Source of the DNA: Candidula unifasciata
Taxonomy: Eukaryota > Mollusca > Gastropoda > Stylommatophora > Geomitridae
DNA length: 64,000 nt
Direction of reading: 5' to 3'
Assembly (NCBI GenBank): GCA_905116865.2
Contig: CAJHNH020000846.1
Coordinates: 356,369 to 420,368 of the forward strand
Shown here: in pieces, positions 22,887 to 33,379 of the stretch
How positions within the stretch are numbered: position 1 is the first letter of the stretch
Layout of the letters: each line of letters begins with the position of its first letter
Made by a program: the position numbers and the translations under genes
Notes under the pieces: model-generated
What the model was told of the DNA's origin: nothing
What the model saw: only the letters and a program-made list of their open reading frames with translations
Database searches by the model: none

Positions 22887-23300
22887 TTCTCTACTCCTGG
22901 AATGCCTCGCAGCATCAGAGTAGGAAGAGATCTCTTAAACAGGCCCTTCTGTTCGCTTCATGTGTGGTACTTTTCAGTGTCTCTCATATTGCTGTTGTCC
23001 ATCTTCTGCGTGGTCGACCTCTGGCTCTGTTACCGTTGTTGTATCTGTATAGCATTGCTCTCTGTGGTGTCCTGTCTGAGGTCAGTCTTGCTACCTGACC
23101 AGACCATTTGAATATTTGTCTACCTATAAAGTTCAGTATTGGTTCAGTACCAACTCTCCTTCTGATATCATCGATCCAAAGTCGATCTTTTTTCGGTACC
23201 CCTAGCATAGTGCGTAAACATTTCAGTTCTATCCTTACTATTTTCCTTCTGTCTCTCCTGAAGAAAGTGTCCATGTTTGACATTGATAGCAGCATAGAGT
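22887..23300 (-). mobile_element. 5'-truncated LINE 3' end with expanded GAA tail
   Basis: Minus-strand frame (23295-22984) reads IELKCLRTMLGVPKKDRLW, then RQIFKWSGQVARL, then ARGRPRRRW. This is the post-thumb C-terminal tail of a non-LTR retrotransposon protein, with its frame open over 103 codons. Similar architecture to 4781-5215. Confidence 0.8.
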
Positions 23301-23584
23301 TGAAAAGAAAATTGCGTTGAACCTCAACCTACTTCATGTGCTCAAAAAAAAAAATGGTAACACCAAAAACATTTGGAATGAAGCAGATGCAAAAACTGGC
23401 AGATCAGAAGAGCGGTGCTTGGTCTGTCCACCTGTTGGAGCTCACTTTGACATTCTGCCAGCTAAGGCTAAGAGTCTGGTCTAGCCTGCCATGACATTAG
23501 ATTTTCATGTCGCATTTCCTTGTCCTAGCACATGTCTCTACCAGTTGTTACTTTAAGTAAATGCTTGTTCAAAAAGTACTTTGG

Positions 23585-23765
23585 CTCCCAGATCAATCAG
23601 CCTCAAATAGGTACGAGGTAAAGTCCTGGAAAGTAAAGTTGGCTGGCGTGACGTTAACCACATCACCAACCTGGTGTCAGTTGGTCTATAACATGTAGGT
23701 CTATTACTGTTTTCCGAGTGCATCTCAAAGTGTGAAATAGGGTCCTATAACAGAGTAGAATGCTT
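23585..23765 (+). mobile_element. SINE family B, 5'-truncated copy
   Basis: Shares the body of 62580-62745: GTAAAGTCCTGGAAAGTAAA, GGCTGGCGTGA, CACATCACC, then GAAATAGGGTCCTATA. The tRNA-related head is missing or unrecognisable. Confidence 0.65.
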
Positions 23766-23989
23766 TTGTAAATTGGTTTCTTTCAGAACTTTGATCTTAG
23801 TCTTCATATTATAGCCACATGTTTCATACAATTAGTGATAGATTGGTTTAAAAAAAATGTTTTCTAAAAATAATTAGGTTTTTTTAGTCAAGATAAGATA
23901 GTATTGATTTGGTTAATGTAATAATTGATGTAGACAGTATAAATAGTTACAGTTTTGAGTTAAATTATTAATGGCGTAAGTTATAAAAT

Positions 23990-24590
23990 CTGACTTAGAA
24001 TAGGCTAGTGTAACAGTTGAGATAGACAAAGTTAATATAGCAGCTGAGATAAAAGAGTAAATTAACATAAAAGATGAAATAGAACAGGTAATATAACTGT
24101 TGTGATGGAGTAAATTAAAACACAACTGAGATAGACTAGGATAATGTAACAGATGAGACTGACTAGTTTACTGCAATATATGAGATAGACGAGGTTAATG
24201 TAACAGATGAGACTGGCTAGTTTACTGCAATATATGAGACAGACTAGGTTACTGTAACAGAGGAGATAGACTAGGTTACTGTAACAGATGGGACAGACTA
24301 GGTTACTGTAACAGATGAGACAGACTAGGTTACTGTAACAGATGAGACAGACTAGGTTAATGTAACAGATGAGACAGACTAGATTAATGTGACAGATGAG
24401 AAAGACTAGGTTACTGATAGACTAGGTTAAAGTAACAGATGAGATAGACTAGGTTAACGTAACAGATGAGATAGACTAGGTTAACGTAACAGATGAGGTA
24501 GACTAGGTTACTGTAACAGATGTGATAGACTAGGTTAACGTAACAGATGAGATAGATAGACTAGGTTACTGTAACAGATGAGATTACATG
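23990..24590. repeat. 27 bp satellite, ~21 copies, diverged at the left
   Basis: The unit is built from GTAACAGATGAGATAGACTA followed by GGTTA. The left third is degenerate and the right part regular. The same unit forms a second small array at 31765-31882. Confidence 0.92.
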
Positions 24591-25465
24591 GATTTCAAAT
24601 GCCATCGCAGTAGTCATCATTTGATATTTTTTCCAACAGTAAAATGATCTCATTTAGAATTTGCTAAAAATAACACTCAGAATAGTGAAATTCAGTCACA
24701 GAATATTTTATCTGACATTTTTATTATTAGTTCTATAAAGTAAAGTGCAGCTTATACATTGCCGGCTTCAAATATAATTGAGTTAAGTAAGAGGAAGATA
24801 TGATTGAATGAAAGCTTACTTTTGTTTCGGTTCCATGTGAATAGACTACATTTTATCAGAATGAACCTTTTTTAACAGTTCTGCAGTAATAAACCAATGG
24901 TTTACTTCATTTCCAAATTTGTATTGTCAATAATTGAGATTTTTTTTTTATGCCTACACTTGCTGAAGGTTTGGGGAGAAGGGAGGCGACAGTACTTTTC
25001 GAGACATAAACATAGCAAAATGAGTTTTTTTTTTTTTTAAATCAGTTGTTAAAAAACCAGTGTTTAAAAGCTTAAAGAAAAGTATTTTATGGCCTTGGAC
25101 TGTTTTTAGCCATCATAATTGCTTTCTTTTTTGAATACAAGAGCAAAGTTTTTCAGAGTCCTCAAGAAAGCTAATTATCGGAGTGAAAAACAGAGCATTT
25201 AAGAGCTGGGAAATGATGTATAATTGAACTATAGAATGTCATTCTTTAAGGGTAAATGACTTTTATGTTCCACTTGTTACATTTCCATGACTGATTCTTG
25301 TAAAGAATGATTTATGTAAGATGAAAGACAACTGTCTACTATTTAATAATATATTGCTTGTTACTTTTCATCATTATCCATATTATCATCATCATTTAAT
25401 GTTTAGAAACACAATGTTTAGTGATTGTCAGTTAGATATAATGATTGGTCGGTTAGGATATCAAC
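24591..25465. other. Unique AT-rich sequence
   Basis: No gene, RNA or repeat recognised. Confidence 0.5.
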
Positions 25466-25745
25466 TTCTGAGTCTGGTGTTGAATTAATCCATGACAAAA
25501 CAGATCTGGTCATAGCCTTCAGGCGCATATGAATGGTGAAGAGCTAATAGATCTGAAGAGAATGGTGTAGCCGGAAGTGACCAAGGGGGTGTGGCCAATA
25601 ATTGACTCTGGGGGAAAAGCAAGATGGCCGTATAATCAGACTGCTACTAGCACCACTAATATGGGACTCTGCAGATGCTGCTGAAGATTAAGTCGGGGCA
25701 CTTATGGGAAAATTCCAACAAGCTGTGATGCTAGTTCTCACTTCA
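25466..25745 (+). mobile_element. LINE family H, 3' fragment
   Basis: A plus-strand piece GVELIHDKTDLV matches GGELMHDKADV of the 63 kb copy. The terminal part with GACTGCTACTAGCACCACTA and GCACTTATGGGAAA matches 13.75 kb. It is degenerate. The 41 bp satellite begins about 120 bp downstream. Confidence 0.65.
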
Positions 25746-25865
25746 TTTCAACTGCATATGGGCAAAATGTTTTAACCCAAAGTTGGCACGGAGACAACCC
25801 TATCATGGTGTCATGTGTCGAGTAGCTCGCAGGTAGCATCATTTCTATAATGCAAATTGCAAAGA

Positions 25866-27876
25866 TTGCAGAATGTGTTGTAGCAAGATGTTGTTATCTG
25901 CAAAGGTTGCAGAATGTGTTGTAGCAAGATGTTGTTATCTGCAAAGGTTGCAGAATGTGTTGTAGCAAGATGTTGTTATCTGCAAAGGTTGCAGAATGTG
26001 TTGTAGCAAGATGTTGTTATCTGCAAAGGTTGCAGAATGTGTTGTAGCAAGATGTTGTTATCTGCAAAGGTTGCAGAATGTGTTGTAGCAAGATGTTGTT
26101 ATCTGCAAAGGTTGCAGAATGTGTTGTAGCAAGATGTTGTTATCTGCAAAGGTTGCAGAATGTGTTTGTAGCAAGATGTTGTTATCTGCAAAGGTTGCAG
26201 AATGTGTTGAAGCAAGATGTTGTTATCTGCAAAGGTTGCAGAATGTGTTGTAGCAAGATGTTGTTATCTGCAAAGGTTGCAGAATGTGTTGTAGCAAGAT
26301 GTTGTTATCTGCAAAGGTTGCAGAATGTGTTGTAGCAAGATGTTGTTATCTGCAAAGGTTGCAGAATGTGTTGTAGCAAGATGTTGTTATCTGCAAAGGT
26401 TGCAGAATGTGTTGTAGCAAGATGTTGTTATCTGCAAAGGTTGCAGAATGTGTTGTAGCAAGATGTTGTTATCTGCAAAGGTTGCAGAATGTGTTGTAGC
26501 AAGATGTTGTTATCTGCAAAGGTTGCAGAATGTGTTGTAGCAAGATGTTGTTATCTGCAAAGGTTGCAGAATGTGTTGTAGCAAGATGTTGTTATCTGCA
26601 AAGGTTGCAGAATGTGTTGTAGCAAGATGTTGTTATCTGCAAAGGTTGCAGAATGTGTTGTAGCAAGATGTTGTTATCTGCAAAGGTTGCAGAATGTGTT
26701 GTAGCAAGATGTTGTTATCTGCAAAGGTTGCAGAATGTGTTGTAGCAAGATGTTGTTATTTGCAAAGGTTGCAGAATGTGTTGTAGCAAGATGTTGTTAT
26801 CTGCAAAGGTTGCAGAATGTGTTGTAGCAAGATGTTGTTATCTGCAAAGGTTGCAGAATGTGTTGTAGCAAGATGTTGTTATCTGCAAAGGTTGCAGAAT
26901 GTGTTGTAGCAAGATGTTGTTATCTGCAAAGGTTGCAGAATGTGTTGTAGCAAGATGTTGTTATCTGCAAAGGTTGCAGAATGTGTTGTAGCAAGATGTT
27001 GTTATCTGCAAAGGTTGCAGAATGTGTTGTAGCAAGATGTTGTTATCTGCAAAGGTTGCAGAATGTGTTGTAGCAAGATGTTGTTATCTGCAAAGGTTGC
27101 AGAATGTGTTGTAGCAAGATGTTGTTATCTGCAAAGGTTGCAGAATGTGTTGTAGCAAGATGTTGTTATCTGCAAAGGTTGCAGAATGTGTTGTAGCAAG
27201 ATGTTGTTATCTGCAAAAGTTGCAGAATGTGTTGTAGCAAGATGTTGTTATCTGCAAAGGTTGCAGAATGTGCTGTAGCAAGATGTTGTTATCTGCAAAG
27301 GTTGCAGAATGTGCTGTAGCAAGATGTTGTTATCTGCAAAGGTTGCAGAATGTGCTGTAGCAAGATGTTTGTTATCTGCAAAGGTTGCAGAATGTGCTGT
27401 AGCAAGATGTTGTTATCTGCAAAGGTTGCAGAATGTGCTGTAGCAAGATGTTGTTATCTGCAAAGGTTGCAGAATGTGCTGTAGCAAGATGTTGTTATCT
27501 GCAAAGGTTGCAGAATGTGCTGTAGCAAGATGTTGTTATCTGCAAAGGTTGCAGAATGTGCTGTAGCAAGATGTTGTTATCTGCAAAGGTTGCAGAATGT
27601 GTTGTAGCAAGATGTTGTTATCTGCAAAAGGTTGCAGAATGTGTTGTAGCAAGATGTTGTTATCTGCAAAGGTTGCAGAATGTGTTGTAGCAAGATGTTG
27701 TTATCTGCAAAGGTTGCAGAATGTGTTGTAGCAAGATGTTGTTATCTGCAAAGGTTGCAGAATGTGTTGTAGCAAGATGTTGTTATCTGCAAAGGTTGCA
27801 GAATGTGTTGTAGCAAGATGTTGTTATCTGCAAAGGTTGCAGAATGTGTTGTAGCAAGATGTTGTTATCTGCAAAA
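25866..27876. repeat. 41 bp satellite, 49 copies
   Basis: Unit TTGCAGAATGTGTTGTAGCA plus AGATGTTGTTATCTGCAAAGG. The length of 2,011 bp equals 49 units plus three single-base insertions (near 26166, 27369 and 27628). Copies are almost identical, except for a run of consecutive units between about 27270 and 27590 carrying GTGCTGTAG instead of GTGTTGTAG. Confidence 0.97.
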
Positions 27877-27946
27877 GTAAAAAAAATAGCCTTGCCAAAT
27901 GTGTAACATTTGTACTCAGAGTGGTCTGCTGTATGTTACCAGAGGG

Positions 27947-28262
27947 GCTGTGGTGTCATATAGGCTGTGGTATCAGATGGACTGTTGTGTCAGATAGGCT
28001 GTGGTATCAGATGGACTGTTGTGTCAGATGGGATGTGGTGTCAGATGGGTTGTGGTGTCAGATGGGATGTGGTGTCAGATGGGATGTGGTGTCAGATGGG
28101 ATGTGGTATTACATAGGCTGTGGTGTCAGATTGTCTGTGGTGTCAGATGAGTTGTGGTGTCAGATGGGTTTTGGTGTCAGAAGGGCTGTGGTGTCAGATG
28201 GGCTGTGGTGTCAGATGGGCTGTGGTGTCAGATGGGCTGTGGTGTCAGATGGGTTGTAGTGT
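27947..28262. repeat. 17 bp satellite, ~18 copies
   Basis: Unit CTGTGGTGTCAGATGGG with frequent substitutions (GATGTGG, TTGTGG, CATAGG). Frames across it are artefacts. Confidence 0.92.
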
Positions 28263-28969
28263 CGTCGTAAAGTGAAGATATCAGAGACCTGTATAAACTG
28301 AATCACAGTCCCGTAAAATACTAGTAGTAAACATGGTAAGCTAGCGATACAGTGTCGTCATTATTAACATGATGTTGATTGTTATTATTATTATTATGTA
28401 TGTTTTCAGATAATACAGATAATAAATTTTGTTACATCAGTCCAGTTGGAGGAAAATTTGGTGTCATTTTGTTTATAACAGTATACCTGATTTTACAAGG
28501 ATACAAACATATATAAAATATATTCATTGCAATTCTGTTGCACTAGAGGGAGTGAATCTGCCAGTGTTTCATAAGCACTTCTATTCTCTTTTTTGAGTCC
28601 TTCCATTTCCCTCTCTTTCTCTGACTCTACATGATTGTTGGAGAGGCAGTGCATCTTTTCTTGTTTTCACAACAGTGGAGCCAAGCAACTCTCATGAGGA
28701 TAGTTGTTAACCGAAAATAGATTCATTCAAAGCTTCATTTCATTGCATCTTACATTCTCATTCATTACAGTCTGCAAGAAATAAACTATATATATATATA
28801 TATATATATATCATTTGTGCATGCAAATCAATTTCTCAAACAAAACCAAAGTCTAGAAATGAACGAACAACAAGAACTGGTCACTGCTAAGGGGAGTGCT
28901 AATAAGAAAAAATATTTAGACAAAAAATCTGAGGATAATGCATTTTACTATTATGTTAAACAAATGTGT
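28263..28969. other. Unique sequence with a (TA)n run
   Basis: (TA)n at about 28788-28812. No gene supported. Confidence 0.5.
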
Positions 28970-29075
28970 ACTCAACATTCAGGTTCTGTAGCAAGAGTAA
29001 AGTCCAGAGCTGGACAGGCAACCCGAACTTTCTGCTGGAGTTTACAGTCAGTGAACGCGAAGAACAAGAAGAATA
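28970..29075 (+). mobile_element. Dispersed repeat D, 3' part only
   Basis: ACTCAACATTCAGGTTCTGT, GAGTTTACAGTCAGTGAACG and CGAAGAACAAGAAGAA match the 3' third of the 35.5 kb copy, ending in the family's GAAGAA-type tail. The 160-codon frame at 28817-29299 runs through it and is not supported as a gene. Confidence 0.65.
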
Positions 29076-29518
29076 TTCAAATCTCAGTACTGACACAGAA
29101 TCACATTCGGCACTTTGACATCATTCAATTTCAGAATAAAATAATGAAAGCACTGGCTAGTTATTTATGGGCTGATTCAATTTTAGCCAGATTTAAGCAG
29201 CATCAGGTGTGTCTGCAATCTGTCAGTTTCATTAAAATAAATTGTGAAAATTGTAATGTTATTTTCATTGATTTTTTTTATTGTTGGTACCTCCATTAAG
29301 TTAACAATCATGAGGAGTTTCCCATTATCAGGATGTTGCTTGTTTCCTTCAGTTGTAAATTGTTTTCTGCCACTCACATTTATTGGTAAATTGATTTTAA
29401 TTTTTGGCTGGTAGCATTTTTTTTATTCGTTTGTTATGTTATGTCTTTCCTGGCACAATGACTGACCCAATAGATGTATCCTGGACCTTTATGATATTAG
29501 TTTCTTGTATGCTTGCCA
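29076..29518. other. Unique sequence
   Basis: No supported feature. Confidence 0.45.
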
Positions 29519-29770
29519 CTAGTCGGCTCTGTGGCTAAGTCGATGCGAACGCTTCGTAATGCCGGGATGCCGGGTTCGATCCCAGCTGCGGGTCATTCGC
29601 CTTCCGTTGGTTTCGACAGTGGTATCAGTGGGCCGACCGTCCAGGGGCAATGGCAAACTACTGGATGTAAATTGCCTAGAGAAACCACACAACTGCCAGG
29701 GGCTGCTGGGGTTGGTTCTGCAACGTCCTGTAAAGGATACGCAACTAACATTTATGCTTGCACTGGTCAC
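29519..29770 (+). mobile_element. tRNA-derived SINE, family A, copy 1
   Basis: The head carries a polymerase III A box TGGCTAAGTCG (29532-29542) and B box GGTTCGATCCC (29573-29583), about 40 bp apart as in a tRNA gene. The body includes CGACAGTGGTATCAGTGGGC and CTGCAACGTCCTGTAAAGGA. Antisense and diverged copies lie at 42724-42958 and 61957-62180. It is not a functional tRNA gene: the 3' half does not fold back to an acceptor stem. Confidence 0.85.
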
Positions 29771-31250
29771 AATGCTGTGAAGTCCTATGTTCCTTATTAG
29801 TATACTAAATTTGATATTTGTCTGGTGTTGGTATGTGTTATGTATGTATATTTTTTTTATAGATTTTAACCAACTGATAAATGTGTACATAATATATACA
29901 TATATATCTATCTAAATAAATACCACTTCAATTGATAGTGTGTCTGCGTCCACAAATTTATTACATTCTGTGCTTTCTTATAATATACTTTCTTAGTCTT
30001 GTTCCGTTAACTTTCTGTTATTTCCATTTTCTTCTGTTATATTTTCCGTCAAGCCGTTTGCCTCGCGCTCTGGAGGTTGTAGGTTTGTACACAGTAAGAA
30101 TCTTCGCCGTCGAAGTAGGCGCAAGAGGTCTCGTTTCCACTTCCATGAACAATGTGATAAACAGCTGGGCTTGCGAGAAAACTAGAGCAAACGATTACTA
30201 AAACAACAGAACGGCGGGCGGGGACAGAACGGTTTACTTGCTACCCAAACATTTACAGCGCAACGTGCAAGCTAAACGCCAGTTAAGAAGAGACATGATC
30301 GCCAGCACCAGTCAACAAAGCAATGGGAATAGTAAGCGCTCACGGTTCATATTTTTAAAAGTCGGCTTTGGACTGATAATTTTTTGTAACGACCACGACA
30401 ATTTCAGGCGCAGGATGTGACAAACAGAAAACGAATCTCGCCTGAGTACGTGTAGCCGAGCGCGCCTCAAGGCATAACAAAGAAAACGTTATGGGGGGAA
30501 AACGAAGTCTTTGTTGGAAACGTTGAACGGATATAATTTTGCCCTAATCTGGCAGCTCGATTGACGACAGTTGGGGAAAGTAATACAACTGTAAAAAAAA
30601 CGTCACCAAGGTCGATAGCAATTTTCCTCCACACAACGTTCTGCAGTGGCTCGTCGTCAACGATTTTTTTTTAACGATACACTTATGGTCGGATTTCTGG
30701 AAATTGATATCGTATGTCATATGCGCCCGTGTGTGTGAGTTCTATAATGTGAGATCGTTTGTTGGTCCGCGCGAAAGGCAACGCCTGCCAGAGCAAATTT
30801 ACTATTGTGTAGAATTTAAAAAGCCGATTGTTGTTAAAGATTGTGCAAAACGACCCTCTTCTTTTGGAGTGGACCGGGCGCCTGTGCACATAGCACGAAC
30901 CAGCCGGTGTTATAAAAGTTAACACTTTTCAGACGGCGCGTTTACCTCCTCAGATCGTGTGTTTGGCTGATTGTGAATCCTCTGTGTGAGTGGGAATCCT
31001 AATTCTTTTTGCTGTTGTTGGGATTTAACACGGGATGACCATACTTCCAGTTTTCACCTCTGTCCAGTTTCCCAGTTTTCCTGACATGCCCCACCTAAAA
31101 CTTTCTAAAATAGTATGCCTTCTAAGTAACTTCAACTCTGGGGAAGTCCACTTTCGAATTACTCCCCCTAACAATCAAATTCCACACCCTCCCCTTTCCA
31201 CCATCCCTGTGCGGCCTAGGCCCCACGTTGTGGAAAAACTCCTCTAGCCC
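29771..31250. other. Unique, comparatively CpG-rich stretch
   Basis: From about 30010 to 31020 CpG dinucleotides are much more frequent than in surrounding DNA (GTCGAAGTAGGCGC, AACGGCGGGCGGGG, GGACCGGGCGCC), and no repeat family is recognised. This is the best candidate in the window for a promoter or 5' exon region. A TATAAAA lies at 30911-30917. No protein family can be named. Confidence 0.4.
30238..30331 (+). other. Weak candidate first coding exon
   Basis: An open frame ending MIASTSQQSNGN (internal ATG at 30295) is followed at 30332 by GTAAGC, a good splice-donor match, within the CpG-rich stretch. There is no homology evidence, no acceptor partner was found, and chance is a real alternative. 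Confidence 0.18.
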
Positions 31251-31254
31251 GAAA

Positions 31255-31500
31255 CTTCGTTGAATAGCCATGAGCTAGGCACTCACCTACCGACCAGAAG
31301 GTCAAGGGTTCAGATGGGTAACTAGAATGATTTTCTTTTTCCTTTCAACTTGACCTTGGCAGCCAGGTCGACCCATCCTAAACGGATACAGGGAATGTTC
31401 CGGAAAGTACATAAAGCCGGCGTGATCCTGACAACATCAAACAGCGAATGACATCGAAATGTGAGTAGACATCATAAGCCTGCGGCGTCGCTGGCGTAAA
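31255..31500 (+). mobile_element. SINE family B, copy
   Basis: It starts with a tRNA-like head (B-box-like GGGTTCAGATG near 31307). The family body follows: GGCAGCCAGGTCGACCCA, GGAAAGTACATAAAGCCGGC and CGTGATCCTGACAACATCA. Diverged. Confidence 0.65.
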
Positions 31501-31764
31501 AACGATCTAATACTTACGACATACTTACTTAGATAACTACCTAGGTATATATTTGATTGGTGGTGCTGTCAGCCTCTCTTCGATCATCGGCTTTGCAAGG
31601 CCGGTCCTGAAGTTGAGTTCTGCGGTGATTAGAGCGAATGTGACCCATGATTCGGCACATCTCAGATTACTGCGATCAAACCTGGGCTTGTCAGGGTTGG
31701 GAATTACTCTACATCTCAGGGAGAACCCAAGTGTATATATATGCTATACTTCTTCTTCTTCTGT

Positions 31765-31882
31765 AACAGATGAGATAGACTATGTTAATGTAACAGATGG
31801 GGCAGACTAGGTTACTGTAACAGATGAGATAGACTAGGTTATTGTAACAGATGAGATAGACCATGTTAATGTAACAGATGGG
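31765..31882. repeat. 27 bp satellite, second locus (~4 copies)
   Basis: TGTAACAGATGAGATAGACT units identical in type to 23990-24590, bounded on both sides by TTC runs (31750-31762 and 31886-31979). Confidence 0.9.
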
Positions 31883-31885
31883 ACT

Positions 31886-31979
31886 TCTTATCCTTCTTCT
31901 TTTTCTTCTTCTTCTTCTTCTTCTTCTTCTTCTTCTTCTTCTTCTTCTTCTTCTTCTTCTTCTTCTTCTTCTTCTTCTT
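31886..31979. repeat. (TTC)n microsatellite
   Basis: About 28 TTC repeats, starting irregularly. Poly-R and poly-L frames arise from it. Confidence 0.95.
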
Positions 31980-31984
31980 GTCTG

Positions 31985-32410
31985 CTTATGTGTCTGCATG
32001 TGTGTTTATGTCTGTGCGCGCGCCTGTGTGTGTGTGTCTATGTGTGGCTTTGAGTGTGTGTGCGTGTATGTTTGTCGGTGAGTTTTTGTCTGTGTGTTTC
32101 TGTGTCTGTGTGTGACGTGTCTGTATGGTTGTCTGAATGTGTCTGTGTGTGTGTCCATGTATGTGTGTTTGTCTCTGTGTATCTGTATGTATGCATTTAT
32201 GTATGTCTGTATGTATGTATGCGTGTATGTATGTATGTATGTGTATATTTGTGTGTGAATGTGTGCATATGAGTGTATGTATGTATTTAGTATGTATGTA
32301 TGTGTGTTTGTTTTTGTGTATGTACGTACGTATGTATGTATGTGTATATGTACTTTTGTGTAAGTGAGTGAATGGGCGTGTGTATGTGGGTGTGTGTGTG
32401 GGCGTATTTT
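31985..32410. repeat. TG/TATG low-complexity tract
   Basis: Over 400 bp of TG-rich alternation shading into (TATG)n around 32200-32340. Cysteine/valine-rich frames here are artefacts. Confidence 0.9.
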
Positions 32411-32479
32411 ACCACACATGCTTTTGTTTTTGACTTGATATTCATAATATGGATATTATTAAATGAACAAAACGTGCTT

Positions 32480-32605
32480 TAAAGATAAAATACAACTGCT
32501 GAGTGAAGGATGGCTGTCTGGAAGGGTCGAATGTAAGGCGGACCGGCATACCTAATTTGTGACACTTTGAAAATAAAGTTCGTTCGTTCGTTCGTTCGTT
32601 CATTC
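32480..32605 (+). mobile_element. Repeat E: 3' end with (GTTC)n tail
   Basis: ATACAACTGCTGAGTGAAGG, GGAAGGGTCGAATG, TTGTGACACTTTGAAAATAA, then (GTTC)n. It matches 60500-60613 (same strand) and 48360-48440 (opposite strand). The AATAAAG just before a tetranucleotide tail suggests a LINE or SINE 3' end. Confidence 0.65.
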
Positions 32606-32700
32606 TTCTTCTACTTCTACTTCTTCTGCTTCTTCTTTGTGTCTTTAGTACCCAGTGGAATACAGACCCTTAACCAACTTCCATCGATCCTTTTGACTTT
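32606..32700 (-). mobile_element. RTE 3' fragment with GAA-type tail
   Basis: TTC-rich run, then ACCCAGTGGAATACAGACCC and TTAACCAACTTCC, matching the 3' end of the RTE at 15845-15895. Only about 80 bp remain. Confidence 0.6.
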
Positions 32701-33127
32701 TGTTCATAGTTTGCTGGCTTTTTTAGTAGAAACTTTATAGATGCTAAATTAGCAATCTTAAATATAACCCTGTCCTTAGTCGCCTTTTACGACATGCTGT
32801 GTAAAGCGCACAGTTACTATTCTTGGTTTTCCCTAAAACCTTGATAACCACACCAGTGTGCACTGTTACTGCACGCAGCATGGGAACTGATGCGTCGCTA
32901 GAGGCGCTGTTGCATGGCTGTCTCTACCAGGAGGTTGCCATTTCAGTGAATCAATATTTTGGAAGCAGGGGCGTTGACACAAACAGATAATATCGGCCCG
33001 AGGAGGAGGGGGGGGGGGATTAGCTTCTTCACAAAGGGAAAAAGTCTTGTTTAAATGATTAAGTAAGAACAACAATAATAGCGAAAAGCAAATAAATATA
33101 AAGTATATTTAAAATAATACAGTATGC

Positions 33128-33131
<4 letters not shown>
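32701..33131. other. Unique sequence with a repeat D-like scrap
   Basis: CGCCTTTTACGACATGCTGTG near 32780 resembles the central part of repeat D. The rest is unrecognised. A short G run lies near 33009. Confidence 0.4.

Positions 33132-33186
<55 letters not shown>
33132..33186. repeat. (GA)n microsatellite
   Basis: About 27 GA repeats. The (SL)n frame is an artefact. Confidence 0.97.
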
Positions 33187-33188
<2 letters not shown>

Positions 33189-33379
33189 CCATGCGTGGTT
33201 GGGTAGGATTGCGGCATAGCGTCCCATCCCTCAAACAAAAAATCCCAGTACTAGTAACGTTTTTCGCCCCAAACAAACACTGGTTTGCCTTGACACGTAG
33301 CTGTGCATCCACTCTTCTGGGATTAAAGCTGTCCTAATGCTCTGGTTAAAACAAGCAGTCATCTCCACCAGGTCTGAAT

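Noticed and set aside
19626..27876. CRISPR array
   Set aside because: Units are contiguous head-to-tail copies with no unique spacers, in a eukaryotic context without cas genes.
28817..29299. 160-codon plus-strand frame as a gene
   Set aside because: It runs through the 3' part of repeat D and into AT-rich DNA; no domain; composition matches non-coding neighbours.
29519..29600. Functional tRNA gene
   Set aside because: A and B boxes are present, but there is no acceptor-stem pairing and the sequence continues into a SINE body shared by other copies.
30911..30960. Firm TATA promoter
   Set aside because: TATAAAA at 30911 is present, but initiator-like TCA words lie about 20 and 41 bp downstream, not the usual ~30; kept only as part of a weak island.
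31709..31999. Poly-arginine frame (and poly-E or poly-L frames at 44.1 kb)
   Set aside because: Direct translations of TTC/GAA microsatellites.
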